Source of the DNA: JAWXBR01 sp034440235
GTDB lineage: Bacteria; Bacteroidota; Ignavibacteria; Kapaibacteriales; Kapaibacteriaceae
Assembly (NCBI GenBank): GCA_034440235.1
Contig: JAWXBR010000059.1
Location: 1-64,000 of the forward strand
Reading direction: 5' to 3'
DNA: 64,000 nucleotides
Part shown: piece by piece, positions 31,887-40,816 of the stretch
How positions within the stretch are numbered: the first letter of the stretch is position 1
Layout: each line of letters begins with the position of its first letter
Program-made: the position numbers and the translations under genes
The notes under the pieces: model-generated
Told to the model about the DNA's origin: nothing
Database searches by the model: none
What the model saw: the letters and a program-made list of their open reading frames with translations, nothing else

Positions 31887-33242
31887 CTATCGGTATGCAA
31901 TCCCAGCAAAACTCACGGCGCTACCTGTCTCCGAATCGTCCCACATGTCGTAGGCAACTACCTCACCAGCCCCGGGTTTAAGCGCCTCGAGGGCCACATA
32001 GGCAGGTGCCAGACCGCAAATACGGTAGGCGTCGCCTGCGTCACGGACGGCATTGTAGAAGGCGTCGGCGTTGCCCGCGGCTAGGTGACGTAGCAGCTCT
32101 GAGTCGGCCTCACGGACGCTTGCCATCATGTCGAGGGCTGGTGTTTCGTCGCCAAACCGAGTTCCGAAATGCGACAGATCGCCGCTTACGAGCCACAATG
32201 CTTCTTTGCCCGACTCAGCAACCACGTCGCGGATGGCTTCGATGGCGTCGTGTAACGGACCCTTCGCCGAAGGCGCCCCCTCGACAGAGAAATAGTCCTG
32301 AATACCACTCACGAGAATAGGAAGGATGGTAAAGGGTCTGCCGCTGCCTTCAACTTCGTTGCCGTCAGCGTCAAGTTCTGCGCCCCACAAGTGCTGCAGA
32401 AACACTGCGTGCAGTTCAAGCGAATGTTCGGGCTTGTGCGCAAGATCGTTTGGTGCAAGCAACGGATGTGGTTCGCCCGGATAACGGGCATCGATGGCAG
32501 CAAGTTCGTCGCGTAGTTCGCTCACGAGCGACTTGTCGTTCTTGACCGTGCCGATGGGTGTTGCGAAATCTTTTTCAGTGAGAATGAAACGGTGCTGACC
32601 CCAATAGTGCGAGGTGCCAATCATAACCACGAGTTCGGCGGTCGAGTTACGGATGGCGTTGAAGCACGGACCGTACATCTCTGGTGCTACACGAAAGTCG
32701 ATGTGCGGGATAATCACGCATCTAGTTGTCGACGAAAGCGCTTTGTTAGCCGAAGAGTCTGCATCAGAAGTATCTGCGTTAGAAGCGCCTGCAGTTTCAT
32801 ATGTAGACACTAGGTTCAGCATATCGTCTAATTGTTTATGAAGTTCGTCGGGATCGGCGGAGTACGTATTGCCTGCGCAGACTGGCTGACGAATTGTTGC
32901 GCTGACGAATTCTTCGATGGCATTGCGGGCACGGGTTTCGGCGTAGATGCCTTCCATGTAGCCCATCTCTGTGAGCTGGCCGAGGAATATCATAAGGCGT
33001 GTCATCTCGGGTCCGTCTGGTTCTACGTTCGACGCTGCCGCGATTTCGGCAATGGTCGTAACGCCGTCGCAAGCTTCGAGGACGTCTACCATGTCGGCAC
33101 CAATCATAATCGGACCTTCTGCAATACCAAACGTATCGCTTAGGATTAAGAAGTCCTGCCCGTCTTCGCGGTGCACGTCTATCTGTATCTCTGCGCGCAG
33201 ACGAGGCAAAATCTCGGCGCCGAGTCCCTGTGGCATGGTCAT
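31887..33242 (-). CDS. MEMO family protein with PqqD-like N-terminal domain
   Basis: Residues ~150-451 match the MEMO/AmmeMemoRadiSam B family: RCVIIPHIDFRVAPEMYGP, VVMIGTSHYWGQHRFILTEKDFATPIG, HSLELHAVFLQHLWG and LWLVSGDLSHFGTRFG, with conserved His positions that bind metal in relatives. Residues ~20-100 form an extra domain (VLEACDGVTTIAEIAAASNVEPDG, then FLGQLTEMGYMEG) that resembles PqqD-type winged helices. A Ser/Asp-rich linker joins the two. The cellular role of bacterial MEMO proteins is uncertain; the AMMECR1 and radical-SAM partners are not beside it. It overlaps the small membrane-protein gene by 4 bp. Confidence 0.88.
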   Translation of the reverse strand: MTMPQGLGAEILPRLRAEIQIDVHREDGQDFLILSDTFGIAEGPIMIGADMVDVLEACDGVTTIAEIAAASNVEPDGPEMTRLMIFLGQLTEMGYMEGIYAETRARNAIEEFVSATIRQPVCAGNTYSADPDELHKQLDDMLNLVSTYETAGASNADTSDADSSANKALSSTTRCVIIPHIDFRVAPEMYGPCFNAIRNSTAELVVMIGTSHYWGQHRFILTEKDFATPIGTVKNDKSLVSELRDELAAIDARYPGEPHPLLAPNDLAHKPEHSLELHAVFLQHLWGAELDADGNEVEGSGRPFTILPILVSGIQDYFSVEGAPSAKGPLHDAIEAIRDVVAESGKEALWLVSGDLSHFGTRFGDETPALDMMASVREADSELLRHLAAGNADAFYNAVRDAGDAYRICGLAPAYVALEALKPGAGEVVAYDMWDDSETGSAVSFAGIAYR

Positions 33243-33442
33243 GAAGTAGGTCCGTCGATCTTGCGTTGCAGGTTTCTAATAACGACAACACTCACAATTC
33301 CTGATGCAAGAAACAGTGCCCCTGCAAGCAAGTAGAGCAGATCACCTGTTATAATGCTTGATATAACCATAATTAGCATGGCAAAGAAGCACGACCCCAG
33401 AATGATGAGTAGTGCAGAACCAAGAGAATTTTGTTTAGCCAC
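33239..33442 (-). CDS. Small membrane protein, 67 aa
   Basis: Two hydrophobic helices (residues 9-32 and 35-56) are separated by a tight turn (ITGDLL), with a short basic tail RNLQRKIDG. It is initiated by GTG after AAAAAAGG. It overlaps the MEMO start by 4 bp and follows the gamma carbonic anhydrase gene by 38 bp, so it is part of the same run. No family recognised. Confidence 0.65.
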   Translation of the reverse strand: MAKQNSLGSALLIILGSCFFAMLIMVISSIITGDLLYLLAGALFLASGIVSVVVIRNLQRKIDGPTS

Positions 33443-33452
33443 AGTAACCTTT

Positions 33453-33505
33453 TTTATAGTTGTGATTGGCCACGGTAAACTTATAGTTGTAATGTGCCAC
33501 GGTAA
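33453..33505. repeat. Tandem ~27-bp duplication over the stop codon of the gamma-CA gene
   Basis: Two units, 33453-33479 and 33480-33505, share TTATAGTTGT and GCCACGGTAA with small differences. The stop codon of the gamma carbonic anhydrase gene (33481-33483) lies in the second unit. A weaker third copy of the GCCACRGTAAC part occurs just to the left inside the next gene's start region. Confidence 0.85.
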
Positions 33506-34008
33506 CTCGCAACGTAGTTGATGTAATTCTGCGCAGACTGTTCAAGTTTTGTGCGGTCTTCGTCGGTAAGCTCGCGGACTACACGTGCGGGTACGCCTGC
33601 TACGAGTGTGCCTTCGGGGACAGTGAAGCCTTCGAGGACAACCGCTCCTGCTGCTACCATAGAATACTTTTCGACAACCGCTTTGTCGAGTACGGTTGCA
33701 TGCATGCCAATGAGAGCGAAGTCGTTTATGGTGCACCCGTGTAGCATCGCGCAGTGTCCGACCGTAACATCATTCCCAATCGAGAGCGGATGTTTTTTAT
33801 GCGTTGTGTGCAGCATCGTCAGGTCTTGAATGTTCGTGCGTTCACCAATGCGAATCCAGTGCACGTCACCACGGATGACCGTGTTAAACCAGACACTAGA
33901 ATCCTTGCCGATCTGAACGTCGCCAAGAATGACTGCTCCGTGCGCAACAAACACACTCTCGTGAATTAGTGGCGTGAAGCCTCCGTATTCGAGTATCGTA
34001 CCGTTCAT
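33481..34008 (-). CDS. Gamma-class carbonic anhydrase-like hexapeptide protein
   Basis: The start is at ATG 34008, overlapping the cca stop by 4 bp. The 175-aa left-handed beta-helix protein shows NTVIRGDVHWIRIGERTNIQDLTMLH, then IGNDVTVGHCAMLHGCTI, GMHATVLD and VPEGTLVAGVPARVVREL. Three His residues in the LH...H-x4-H pattern could form the zinc site of gamma carbonic anhydrases. Close homologues (YrdA/PaaY type) are often annotated without proven activity. It is fourth in the tktN-tktC-cca operon. Confidence 0.9.
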   Translation of the reverse strand: MNGTILEYGGFTPLIHESVFVAHGAVILGDVQIGKDSSVWFNTVIRGDVHWIRIGERTNIQDLTMLHTTHKKHPLSIGNDVTVGHCAMLHGCTINDFALIGMHATVLDKAVVEKYSMVAAGAVVLEGFTVPEGTLVAGVPARVVRELTDEDRTKLEQSAQNYINYVASYRGTLQL

Positions 34009-35462
34009 GAAGTTGTGCCTCTTCTCGAAAACGATGCAGCATCGGCCTGTGCGAGCCAGCCCTGCAGATTCGCGACGAGAAATTCTTTTGCTGCTTCGTA
34101 TTCGTTGTTGATCGTGCCTTCGAGAATTGCTTCTTCGATCATGAACTTCAGGTAGCCGATGGTGCGGGACGGAGGCAGGCCGGTGATTTCCATGATTTCT
34201 TCGCCGCGCACCGGACTCTGAAAGGCACGCAGGTGGTCGCGCTCTTGTACGTCGAGGACTTTGTCGCGGACGATGTCGTAGTTGTGAACGTACTTCTCTG
34301 CAAGGCGCGGGTTTTTTGTTGTGACGTCGGCTCTGCACAACATAAAGAGGTCTTCAATAGCATCACCTGCATGAACTGCCAGTCGTCGTATTGCTGAGTC
34401 GGTAACGCCGTCGTCTACAAGCTTCATCGGACGCTGATGAAGGCGCACAAGGTTCTGCACGTATTCGAGATGTTGTAGCGGTAGCTTCATGCGACGGAAA
34501 ATTTTGTCCTGCCAGCGAGCCCCCACCTCTTCATGTCCGTGAAAGGTCCACCCCGTGCCTTGCACAAACCTTTTTGTGCGGGGCTTTGCGATGTCGTGCA
34601 TGAGTGTTGCAAAACGTAACCACACATTGTCCGACATGGCAGACACGTTGTCTACAACTTGAAGTGTGTGTCTGAAAACATCCTTGTGTCTGTATTCGCG
34701 CTCGCCTACACGCACGAGGTCTACACCTGCGAGTGCTTCGACTTCCGGAAAAATATGCGCAAGGAGTCCGGTTTCATGCAAAATCATCAGTCCGACGCTC
34801 GGTCTCGGCGACGCAAGAATCTTCATGAACTCATCGGTGATGCGTTCTTGCGAAACGATTTTAATTCTTTCTGCCATCGACTGAATAGCGCGCAGTGTTT
34901 TTTCGTCGACAACGAAGTCGAGCTGCGCTGCAAAGCGTGCTGCTCGCATCATGCGTAGCGGATCGTCCTCCATCGTAACAATGGGGTCGAGCGGCGTGCG
35001 AAGCACCTTTGCTTCTAGGTCTTCTGCGCCATGCCACAGGTCGATTATTTCGCCGAGGTTGTCGGCGTGTAGCGATGCAGCCATTGCGTTGACGGTAAAA
35101 TCGCGTCGACGCAAATCATCTTCGAGCGTGCCTTCGGTAACGATGGGTTTACGCGAGTCTGCATCATAACGTTCGAGGCGTGTGCCTACAAACTCAACGT
35201 TGCGTTCACCCACAGGTACAAGCGCAGTGCGAAAGCGTTCGTAATGAATTGCTTTTGTGCGAAAGAGTGTTGCTACTCTATCTGCAAACTCTAATGGGTC
35301 GCCAACAACCGTGATGTCTACGTCGGTGTTCGCGCGCCCCATGAGTGCGTCGCGCACGAAGCCCCCTACAACGTAGATGCGTGTTTGCGACTCCTGTGCA
35401 AGAGCACCGATGCGCAACAAGAGCGGATCGGCGATGTCGATGTTATTGGTACGTAGCGACAT
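34005..35462 (-). CDS. cca: CCA tRNA nucleotidyltransferase / poly(A) polymerase family with HD domain
   Basis: The 485-aa protein starts MSLRTNNIDIADPLL at 35462. The nucleotidyltransferase head has VVGGFVRDALMGRANTDVDITVVGD (two metal Asp) and RRRDFTVNAMA. The PolyA_pol RNA-binding segment carries DPLRMMRAARFAAQLDF. An HD phosphohydrolase-like domain shows RHTLQVVDN and LMHDIAKP. It adds or repairs CCA at tRNA 3' ends, needed here because neither tRNA gene in the window encodes CCA. Its start lies 20 bp inside the end of tktC. Confidence 0.93.
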   Translation of the reverse strand: MSLRTNNIDIADPLLLRIGALAQESQTRIYVVGGFVRDALMGRANTDVDITVVGDPLEFADRVATLFRTKAIHYERFRTALVPVGERNVEFVGTRLERYDADSRKPIVTEGTLEDDLRRRDFTVNAMAASLHADNLGEIIDLWHGAEDLEAKVLRTPLDPIVTMEDDPLRMMRAARFAAQLDFVVDEKTLRAIQSMAERIKIVSQERITDEFMKILASPRPSVGLMILHETGLLAHIFPEVEALAGVDLVRVGEREYRHKDVFRHTLQVVDNVSAMSDNVWLRFATLMHDIAKPRTKRFVQGTGWTFHGHEEVGARWQDKIFRRMKLPLQHLEYVQNLVRLHQRPMKLVDDGVTDSAIRRLAVHAGDAIEDLFMLCRADVTTKNPRLAEKYVHNYDIVRDKVLDVQERDHLRAFQSPVRGEEIMEITGLPPSRTIGYLKFMIEEAILEGTINNEYEAAKEFLVANLQGWLAQADAASFSRRGTTS

Positions 35463-36444
35463 CCTTGATAGCCCGGACGCCTGTGGACCCCTTATCACGA
35501 CGTTGCATGGCGACGAGCGCAGAAGCGTACACCTCGCGCCATGTAAGACCAAATTTTTCCATCAACTCTTCGGGTTCACCCGACCCACCGAACGAATCTT
35601 TCACACCTACAAATTCGATTGGCACAGGTGCGTTTTTGCCTGTGCATTCTGCAACGGCACCGCCAAGACCTGCATGCACCTGATGTTCTTCGGCAGTTAC
35701 AATTGCACCGCAATCGCGAGCTGCCGCAGTTACCGTAGCGAAGTCGAATGGCTTGATTGAGCTGACATTTATAACGCGTGCTTGAATGCCCTTCTTGGCG
35801 AGCTCTTCTGCGGCGAGCACACATTCCCATACGAGAGCGCCGCTGCCGATGAGCGCAACATCGTTGCCTTCGCGCACGACTTGTGCTTTTCCAATTTCGA
35901 ATGGCGTGTCTGGAGTTGTGAAGAGTGGTACCGGGGAACGTCCGAAGCGGATGTATGCCGGACCCACCATTTCGCCCATTGCAATTGTTGCCTTTTTTGC
36001 TTCTTCGTAGTCAGCAGGCACGAGCAACGTCATGTGTGGCAGCGTGCGAAGGAATGCGACTTCTTCGAGAATCTGGTGTGTGGCACCATCGGGTCCGACA
36101 CTAATGCCTGCATGTCCGCCACCAATCTTCACGTTTGCTTCGTTGTAACACACGCTAATGCGCAACTGGTCTGCGTTACGCAGGGCACAGAATGCACCAT
36201 ACGATGCGAAGAACGGAATCTTACCCGACAGGGCGAGTCCGGCTGCAATGGTCGTCGCGTTTTGTTCAGCAATACCAATGCTGAAAAACCTGTCAGGAAA
36301 TTTATCCTTGAACAGCGACGTGAGCACAGAGCCCGTGATGTCGCCGCCGAGCACAACAACATTGCTATGTCGTTCGCCAAGCGTTACAAGTCCGTCACCG
36401 AAACCATGACGTGTTGGTTTTGATCCGAGAAGTGTGGGTGTCAT
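35443..36444 (-). CDS. Transketolase, C-terminal subunit
   Basis: The 333-aa product covers the pyrimidine-binding and C-terminal domains of transketolase: VVLGGDITGSVLTSLFKDKFPDRFFSIGIAEQN (with the catalytic Glu), YGAFCALRNADQLRISVCY, then VKIGGGHAGISVGPDGATHQ. Its partner gene upstream encodes the thiamine-pyrophosphate-binding N-terminal half. Together they transfer two-carbon units in the pentose phosphate pathway. Split transketolases are common in archaea and some bacteria. Confidence 0.95.
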   Translation of the reverse strand: MTPTLLGSKPTRHGFGDGLVTLGERHSNVVVLGGDITGSVLTSLFKDKFPDRFFSIGIAEQNATTIAAGLALSGKIPFFASYGAFCALRNADQLRISVCYNEANVKIGGGHAGISVGPDGATHQILEEVAFLRTLPHMTLLVPADYEEAKKATIAMGEMVGPAYIRFGRSPVPLFTTPDTPFEIGKAQVVREGNDVALIGSGALVWECVLAAEELAKKGIQARVINVSSIKPFDFATVTAAARDCGAIVTAEEHQVHAGLGGAVAECTGKNAPVPIEFVGVKDSFGGSGEPEELMEKFGLTWREVYASALVAMQRRDKGSTGVRAIKDVATYQ

Positions 36445-36487
36445 TTTACTATTCTATTCCGACAGAGCAGATTGATTGTGTTGTGAT

Positions 36488-36547
36488 AAGGGGCTTCCGG
36501 CAATTCTAAGGGGCTTCTGACAGTTCTAAGGGGCTTCTGACAATTCC
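36488..36547. repeat. Three tandem 20-bp units over the tktN stop codon
   Basis: Three units of AAGGGGCTTCYGRCARTTCY at 36488-36507, 36508-36527 and 36528-36547. The tktN stop codon (complement of CTA, at 36526-36528) falls at the unit boundary, so the last codons ELSEAP and the stop are themselves repeat sequence. Confidence 0.92.
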
Positions 36548-37434
36548 AGTAGTGCAGCTTTCGCTTGTTCCTCTGTAGGGGGCTTGCCGTGCCATTCGTA
36601 TTTGTCGCTCATGTACGACACGCCGCTGCCCATGAATGTGCGCGCAATGATGCATGTGGGCTTGCCTGTGCCGTTGCGCTGATTATCGAGGAAATGATCG
36701 AAGCCACGCATCAGGTCGGCGTAGTCGTGACCGTTCACAACAATAGTATCGAAGCCAAATGCACGGCATTTGTCGTCGATAGGATACACGTTCATTACGT
36801 CGGGTACACGACCATCGATCTGACAATCGTTGTTGTCGATTATCCAACAGAAGTTGTCGAGCTTATAGTGTGATGCCGACATCGCAGCTTCCCAAACAGA
36901 ACCTTCTTGCAATTCTCCGTCGCCTGTAAGCGTAAACACACGTCTGTCATTTTTATCAATTAGTTTATCAGCCATTGCCATGCCCACGGCAATCGAAATG
37001 CCTTGTCCGAGCGAACCCGAGCTCGTCTCAATCCCAGGCAGGTGCATATCGCGTCCGGGGTGACCCTGCAAGCGCGATCCGTACTTGCGAAGTGTCCCCA
37101 TTTCAACTTTGGGGAACATGCCTGCGTTGGCCATGGTGGAGTACTGCACCGGACACATATGTCCCGCGGACAGCACAAACCGGTCGCGCTCTGGCCAGCT
37201 CATGTCCTCGGGCTTGTAGCGCATATAGCCACCGAAGTACATCACTGCGAAGATGTCAGAGGACCCGAGCGGCCCCCCGCTGTGTCCAGACCCCGCACGC
37301 ACCAGCGCACGAATGATGTCCCGCCGTATCTCATTCGCAATCTCTGCGAACTCTTCTGGCTTGTGTTTGCGGTTTTCGAATGTCGCTGTATTAAAGTCTA
37401 GCGACTGTTTCTGCTCGACGGTTGTCGTGCTCAT
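36526..37434 (-). CDS. Transketolase, N-terminal (TPP-binding) subunit
   Basis: The 302-aa protein has ALVRAGSGHSGGPLGSSDIFAVMYF, FVLSAGHMCPVQYSTMANAG, GSLGQGISIAVGMAMADK and the thiamine pyrophosphate motif LTGDGELQEGSVWEAAMSASHYKLDNFCWIIDNNDCQIDG. It heads the run tktN-tktC-cca-gamma-CA. The 81-bp spacer to tktC contains the 20-bp tandem repeats. Confidence 0.95.
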   Translation of the reverse strand: MSTTTVEQKQSLDFNTATFENRKHKPEEFAEIANEIRRDIIRALVRAGSGHSGGPLGSSDIFAVMYFGGYMRYKPEDMSWPERDRFVLSAGHMCPVQYSTMANAGMFPKVEMGTLRKYGSRLQGHPGRDMHLPGIETSSGSLGQGISIAVGMAMADKLIDKNDRRVFTLTGDGELQEGSVWEAAMSASHYKLDNFCWIIDNNDCQIDGRVPDVMNVYPIDDKCRAFGFDTIVVNGHDYADLMRGFDHFLDNQRNGTGKPTCIIARTFMGSGVSYMSDKYEWHGKPPTEEQAKAALLELSEAP

Positions 37435-39584
37435 CGGCTTTATCTATCGGTGGTAGGGGTCGCGAAACTACGAAGACGGCCTCTGATTTGGGTCTAGCAG
37501 AATTGGCGGTACGCTTTTTGCTCGCTATCCATCGTGTGTATTTCGGTTATGTCTGTAGTATTTGGGTCTGTTATGACAACTTCTAAACGCCATCTGTTGG
37601 TATGCCTCTCATTCCTCGTTTCGGTCGGCCTTACCGCCCAAAAACGAACACCAAAGGCAGATGAACTCCTCGGCTTGAATGCGGCCCAGGGCAAGGAATT
37701 CTGGATTGCCATACCTCCGAACGAACTAACACCTTTTCCTGTCGACGAGCTCGATATCTACATTGCCTCTGCGTACGATACAGACGTAAAGGTCTTTGAC
37801 GCAGGCGCTCAACGGGAGTTCACACGTAAAGTCAAGGCTGGCGATATCACGACCCTGACAGACTCTCTCGGCGAAACAAACTGGGCTTGGGAGGTGCGCG
37901 AATTCGAAGTGCCCATCAAAAAAGGTATTCGAATTACATCCAAGTATCCGATCGTGGTGTACGTGCTGAATTCGAAGGTTACAACCTCCGATGGGTATCT
38001 GGCAATTCCTACAGCAGCGTGGGGCACAGACTACATACACTGCTCCTACTATGACTTTAGAGAAGTCAGGAATTGGGCAGGGGGCTTTCTGGTAGTCGCA
38101 AAGGAAAATGGTACACATCTCGACATCGAATTGCGTGGAGTGGGAGAACTCGATGCCCGAACTGCAGGCGGAAAAAAAATCAATACTGGTGTCCATTTCA
38201 ACGTTACACTCGACGAAGGCGAAGTATACATGGTGAAGGGCGACGGCACAACGCGCGGAATTTTTGATCTAACGGGGACGCGTATTCGCAGCACCAAACC
38301 TGTAGGACTGATATCGTTCCATGAACGGACAACGATGCCGAATCTACTTGTGGCTGGTAACGGACGTAATCACCTGAGTGAGATGCTCCCTTCCGTCGAT
38401 ACATGGGGATTGCGTTACCCCACAATCGAATTCAAGCGAGAGCATCTGAACGGCATAGGAAAAGGCGACGTGTTTCGCGTTGTGGCATCAGAACCGAACA
38501 CAAAGTGGACAGTAAGGTATTACGACATGTCATCGAAGGCATTAATGGGTCAGGGCGGTGGAACATTGGCAAAATCTGGTGACTTTGCCGACATCATTCA
38601 GTCAACGGCACCAACAGCGCTAACGTCTGGATACAGCGTTTGGGAAGCAGATAAACCGATACTTGTTATGCAGTATTCGTGTTCGCAGTCATGGGACGGC
38701 GATCCATCTCTCGATCCGTTCATGATTCGTGTAGTTCCGGAAGAACAATTTGTTTCGGACGCGTTGTTCGAAACACCAACTGCTGCAAAATTTAGCAAGC
38801 ACTTTCTGGATTTAATTGTCTGGGCTGATACTGCCGATGCTAACTATATCAACAATCTAAAATCGCTTGAGCTTAACAGTGTGCCTGTATGGAATCATCC
38901 AACGTCCCAGGTACCCACCTTGTTGTTTAACCACATGCCTGGCAACCAGAACTTGCATTGGGTACGAATTGAATTAGGCACGACCGGTAAATCGCTCAGA
39001 CTTATTTCAAATAGCAAGGTTCGTTTTGGCGGACAACTGTATGGATACGGCGCCGCTGATGCGTACGGATGGCCTGCAGCTTCTGCCTATCGAACAACAT
39101 CCTCTATAGACACGATGCCTCCTGTACTTGTGGTTGACAATGTGTGCGGCGACTACAATGTTGTTGCAAACGAACTCCGCAACATTCCAAACCCACCAAC
39201 AACTCCACCGCTTCGCACCGACCAGGTAGAGAGTGGAATTAGTCAAATATTTTTTGACCCAGCACAGCCTGATTCGAACTTTCGTTTGGTGCTTGTTACC
39301 GACACAATTCTGCGTTCGGTGCCTACGTACAAGACTTTTCGATTTCGTGTTGAAATTATTGACAAAACGAAGGATGCGTTTGCACGTGTTCTTGTCCTTG
39401 ACGATGGTTACAACACAACCACTGGATCACCTAACCAAGCAGCATTTGTTGCTCGATATACGGCACCAAAGCTTAGCGGATTGAGCGGGCACATATCGTT
39501 TGGCAAACATCGTGTGCTTTCTAGCCCCCCAATTAGCTGTAGGAGGACTCCTGATTGTAGATTCGAATTACAACGGAGTACACC

Positions 39585-39896
39585 ATGGGAACACATCGTC
39601 GCTGGAGCAAGGAAACAAAGCTTGCGATCCTGGAAGAGGCAGAACGTAACGGTATTGCACAGACAAGCCGCAAGCATGGCATAGCGGCCAGTCAAATACA
39701 CGATTGGAAGAAGAAGCACCAGTTGTTGGGTGAAGCTGGTCTGTTGGGTTACGTGTATAAGGAGGATCCAGAGACGCATCGGCTGCGCGTGGAGAATCAG
39801 GCGTTGAAGGAGATGATCGCAGAGCAAGCCCTGGCATTGCGGATCAAGGATAGTCTGCTAAAAAAAACAGAACTACGCATGAGGAGCGGCTCATGA
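39585..39896 (+). CDS. IS3-family transposase OrfA
   Basis: The 103-aa protein has the IS3 OrfA layout: HTH_Tnp_1 region HRRWSKETKLAILEEAERNG with ASQIHDWKKKHQ, then a leucine-zipper-like helix (LRVENQALKEMIAEQALAL). It binds the element ends and regulates transposition. Its 3' end contains the A8 slippery run, and its stop overlaps the OrfB ATG (ATGA). Confidence 0.94.
   Translation: MGTHRRWSKETKLAILEEAERNGIAQTSRKHGIAASQIHDWKKKHQLLGEAGLLGYVYKEDPETHRLRVENQALKEMIAEQALALRIKDSLLKKTELRMRSGS
39860..39867 (+). other. Probable programmed -1 frameshift site (A8) in the IS
   Basis: The sequence CTA AAA AAA ACA in OrfA frame contains the heptamer A AAA AAA. Slipping one base back leads into the OrfB frame with no stop between the run and the OrfB ATG (KKNRTTHEERLM), so an OrfAB fusion transposase can be made, as in most IS3 elements. 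Confidence 0.7.
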
Positions 39897-40816
39897 TCGC
39901 ACGTGAGTATGTCACAGAAGGGCAGAGTACACGTGCAGTGCTAAAGATTGCGGGAGTCGCTGAAAGTAGCTTTTACTACAAGCCTACAGCGGGCAAACGA
40001 GGCCGGAGTGCAACAACAACGACGATGGATGCCAAGGGTACGGTGTGGACAGAGGAACAGCTCGTAGACCTAATCACAGCAGAGCTGGAGAAGGAATTCG
40101 TCGACTATGGCTACATCAAGGTCACGAAGTGGCTCCAGCATGAGCATACGTTCGTGATCAACAAGAAGAAGGTCTACCGCATCATGGACGAGCACGCGTT
40201 ACTGCACAGCAAGCCCTCACGCAGCAAGGTGAGGAAGCAATGGGTCAAGGACCTGGTGCCGAATCCGACGATGCCGCTGACGCACCTTGAGTTCGATATC
40301 AAGTACATGCACATTCATGGTCAACGACGGAACGCCATGATGCTTACAGTCATCGATGTCAAGAGTCGGTACAATGTCGGATGGCTGATGCAGTGGAGTA
40401 TCAAGAAGGCCGATGTCGTGGTTCTGTTTCTGGACATCCAGTGCACGCTTCCGATGGTAACGAAGATTACGGTGCGTAGCGACAATGGCAGTCAGTTTGT
40501 CTCACATCTCGTGCGTGATCACTTCAAAACGACAGGTATCGAGCATGAGTTCACACGACCGGCAACCCCAGAACAGAACGCGCACATCGAATCGTATCAC
40601 AGCATCGTTGAGAGCGTTATCTGTCGGCAGTATACCTTCACCGATCTGCACCATGCCAACGAACTGCTCACACGGTGGGTAGAATTTTACAATCACAAGC
40701 GCATTCACAGCGGCACCGGATACCTGTCGCCTGCTGAGTACTTACGGAAAAACAACGTATCGTTGCCTCAACCCCTGTTCAGGACTGCACAACTCACAAA
40801 CTTTTCTATCAACTGA
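39893..40816 (+). CDS. IS3-family transposase OrfB (DDE integrase core)
   Basis: The 307-aa protein carries an HTH_21-like region (EFVDYGYIKVTKWLQHEHTF) and an rve core with the DDE triad: Asp in HLEFDIKYMHIHG, Asp in TVRSDNGSQFVSH and Glu in EQNAHIESYHSIVE. All three residues are intact, so the element may be mobile. GAGG lies 9 bp before the ATG for independent initiation. Closest in style to the IS150/IS3 subgroups by motif, but not assigned. Confidence 0.94.
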   Translation: MIAREYVTEGQSTRAVLKIAGVAESSFYYKPTAGKRGRSATTTTMDAKGTVWTEEQLVDLITAELEKEFVDYGYIKVTKWLQHEHTFVINKKKVYRIMDEHALLHSKPSRSKVRKQWVKDLVPNPTMPLTHLEFDIKYMHIHGQRRNAMMLTVIDVKSRYNVGWLMQWSIKKADVVVLFLDIQCTLPMVTKITVRSDNGSQFVSHLVRDHFKTTGIEHEFTRPATPEQNAHIESYHSIVESVICRQYTFTDLHHANELLTRWVEFYNHKRIHSGTGYLSPAEYLRKNNVSLPQPLFRTAQLTNFSIN

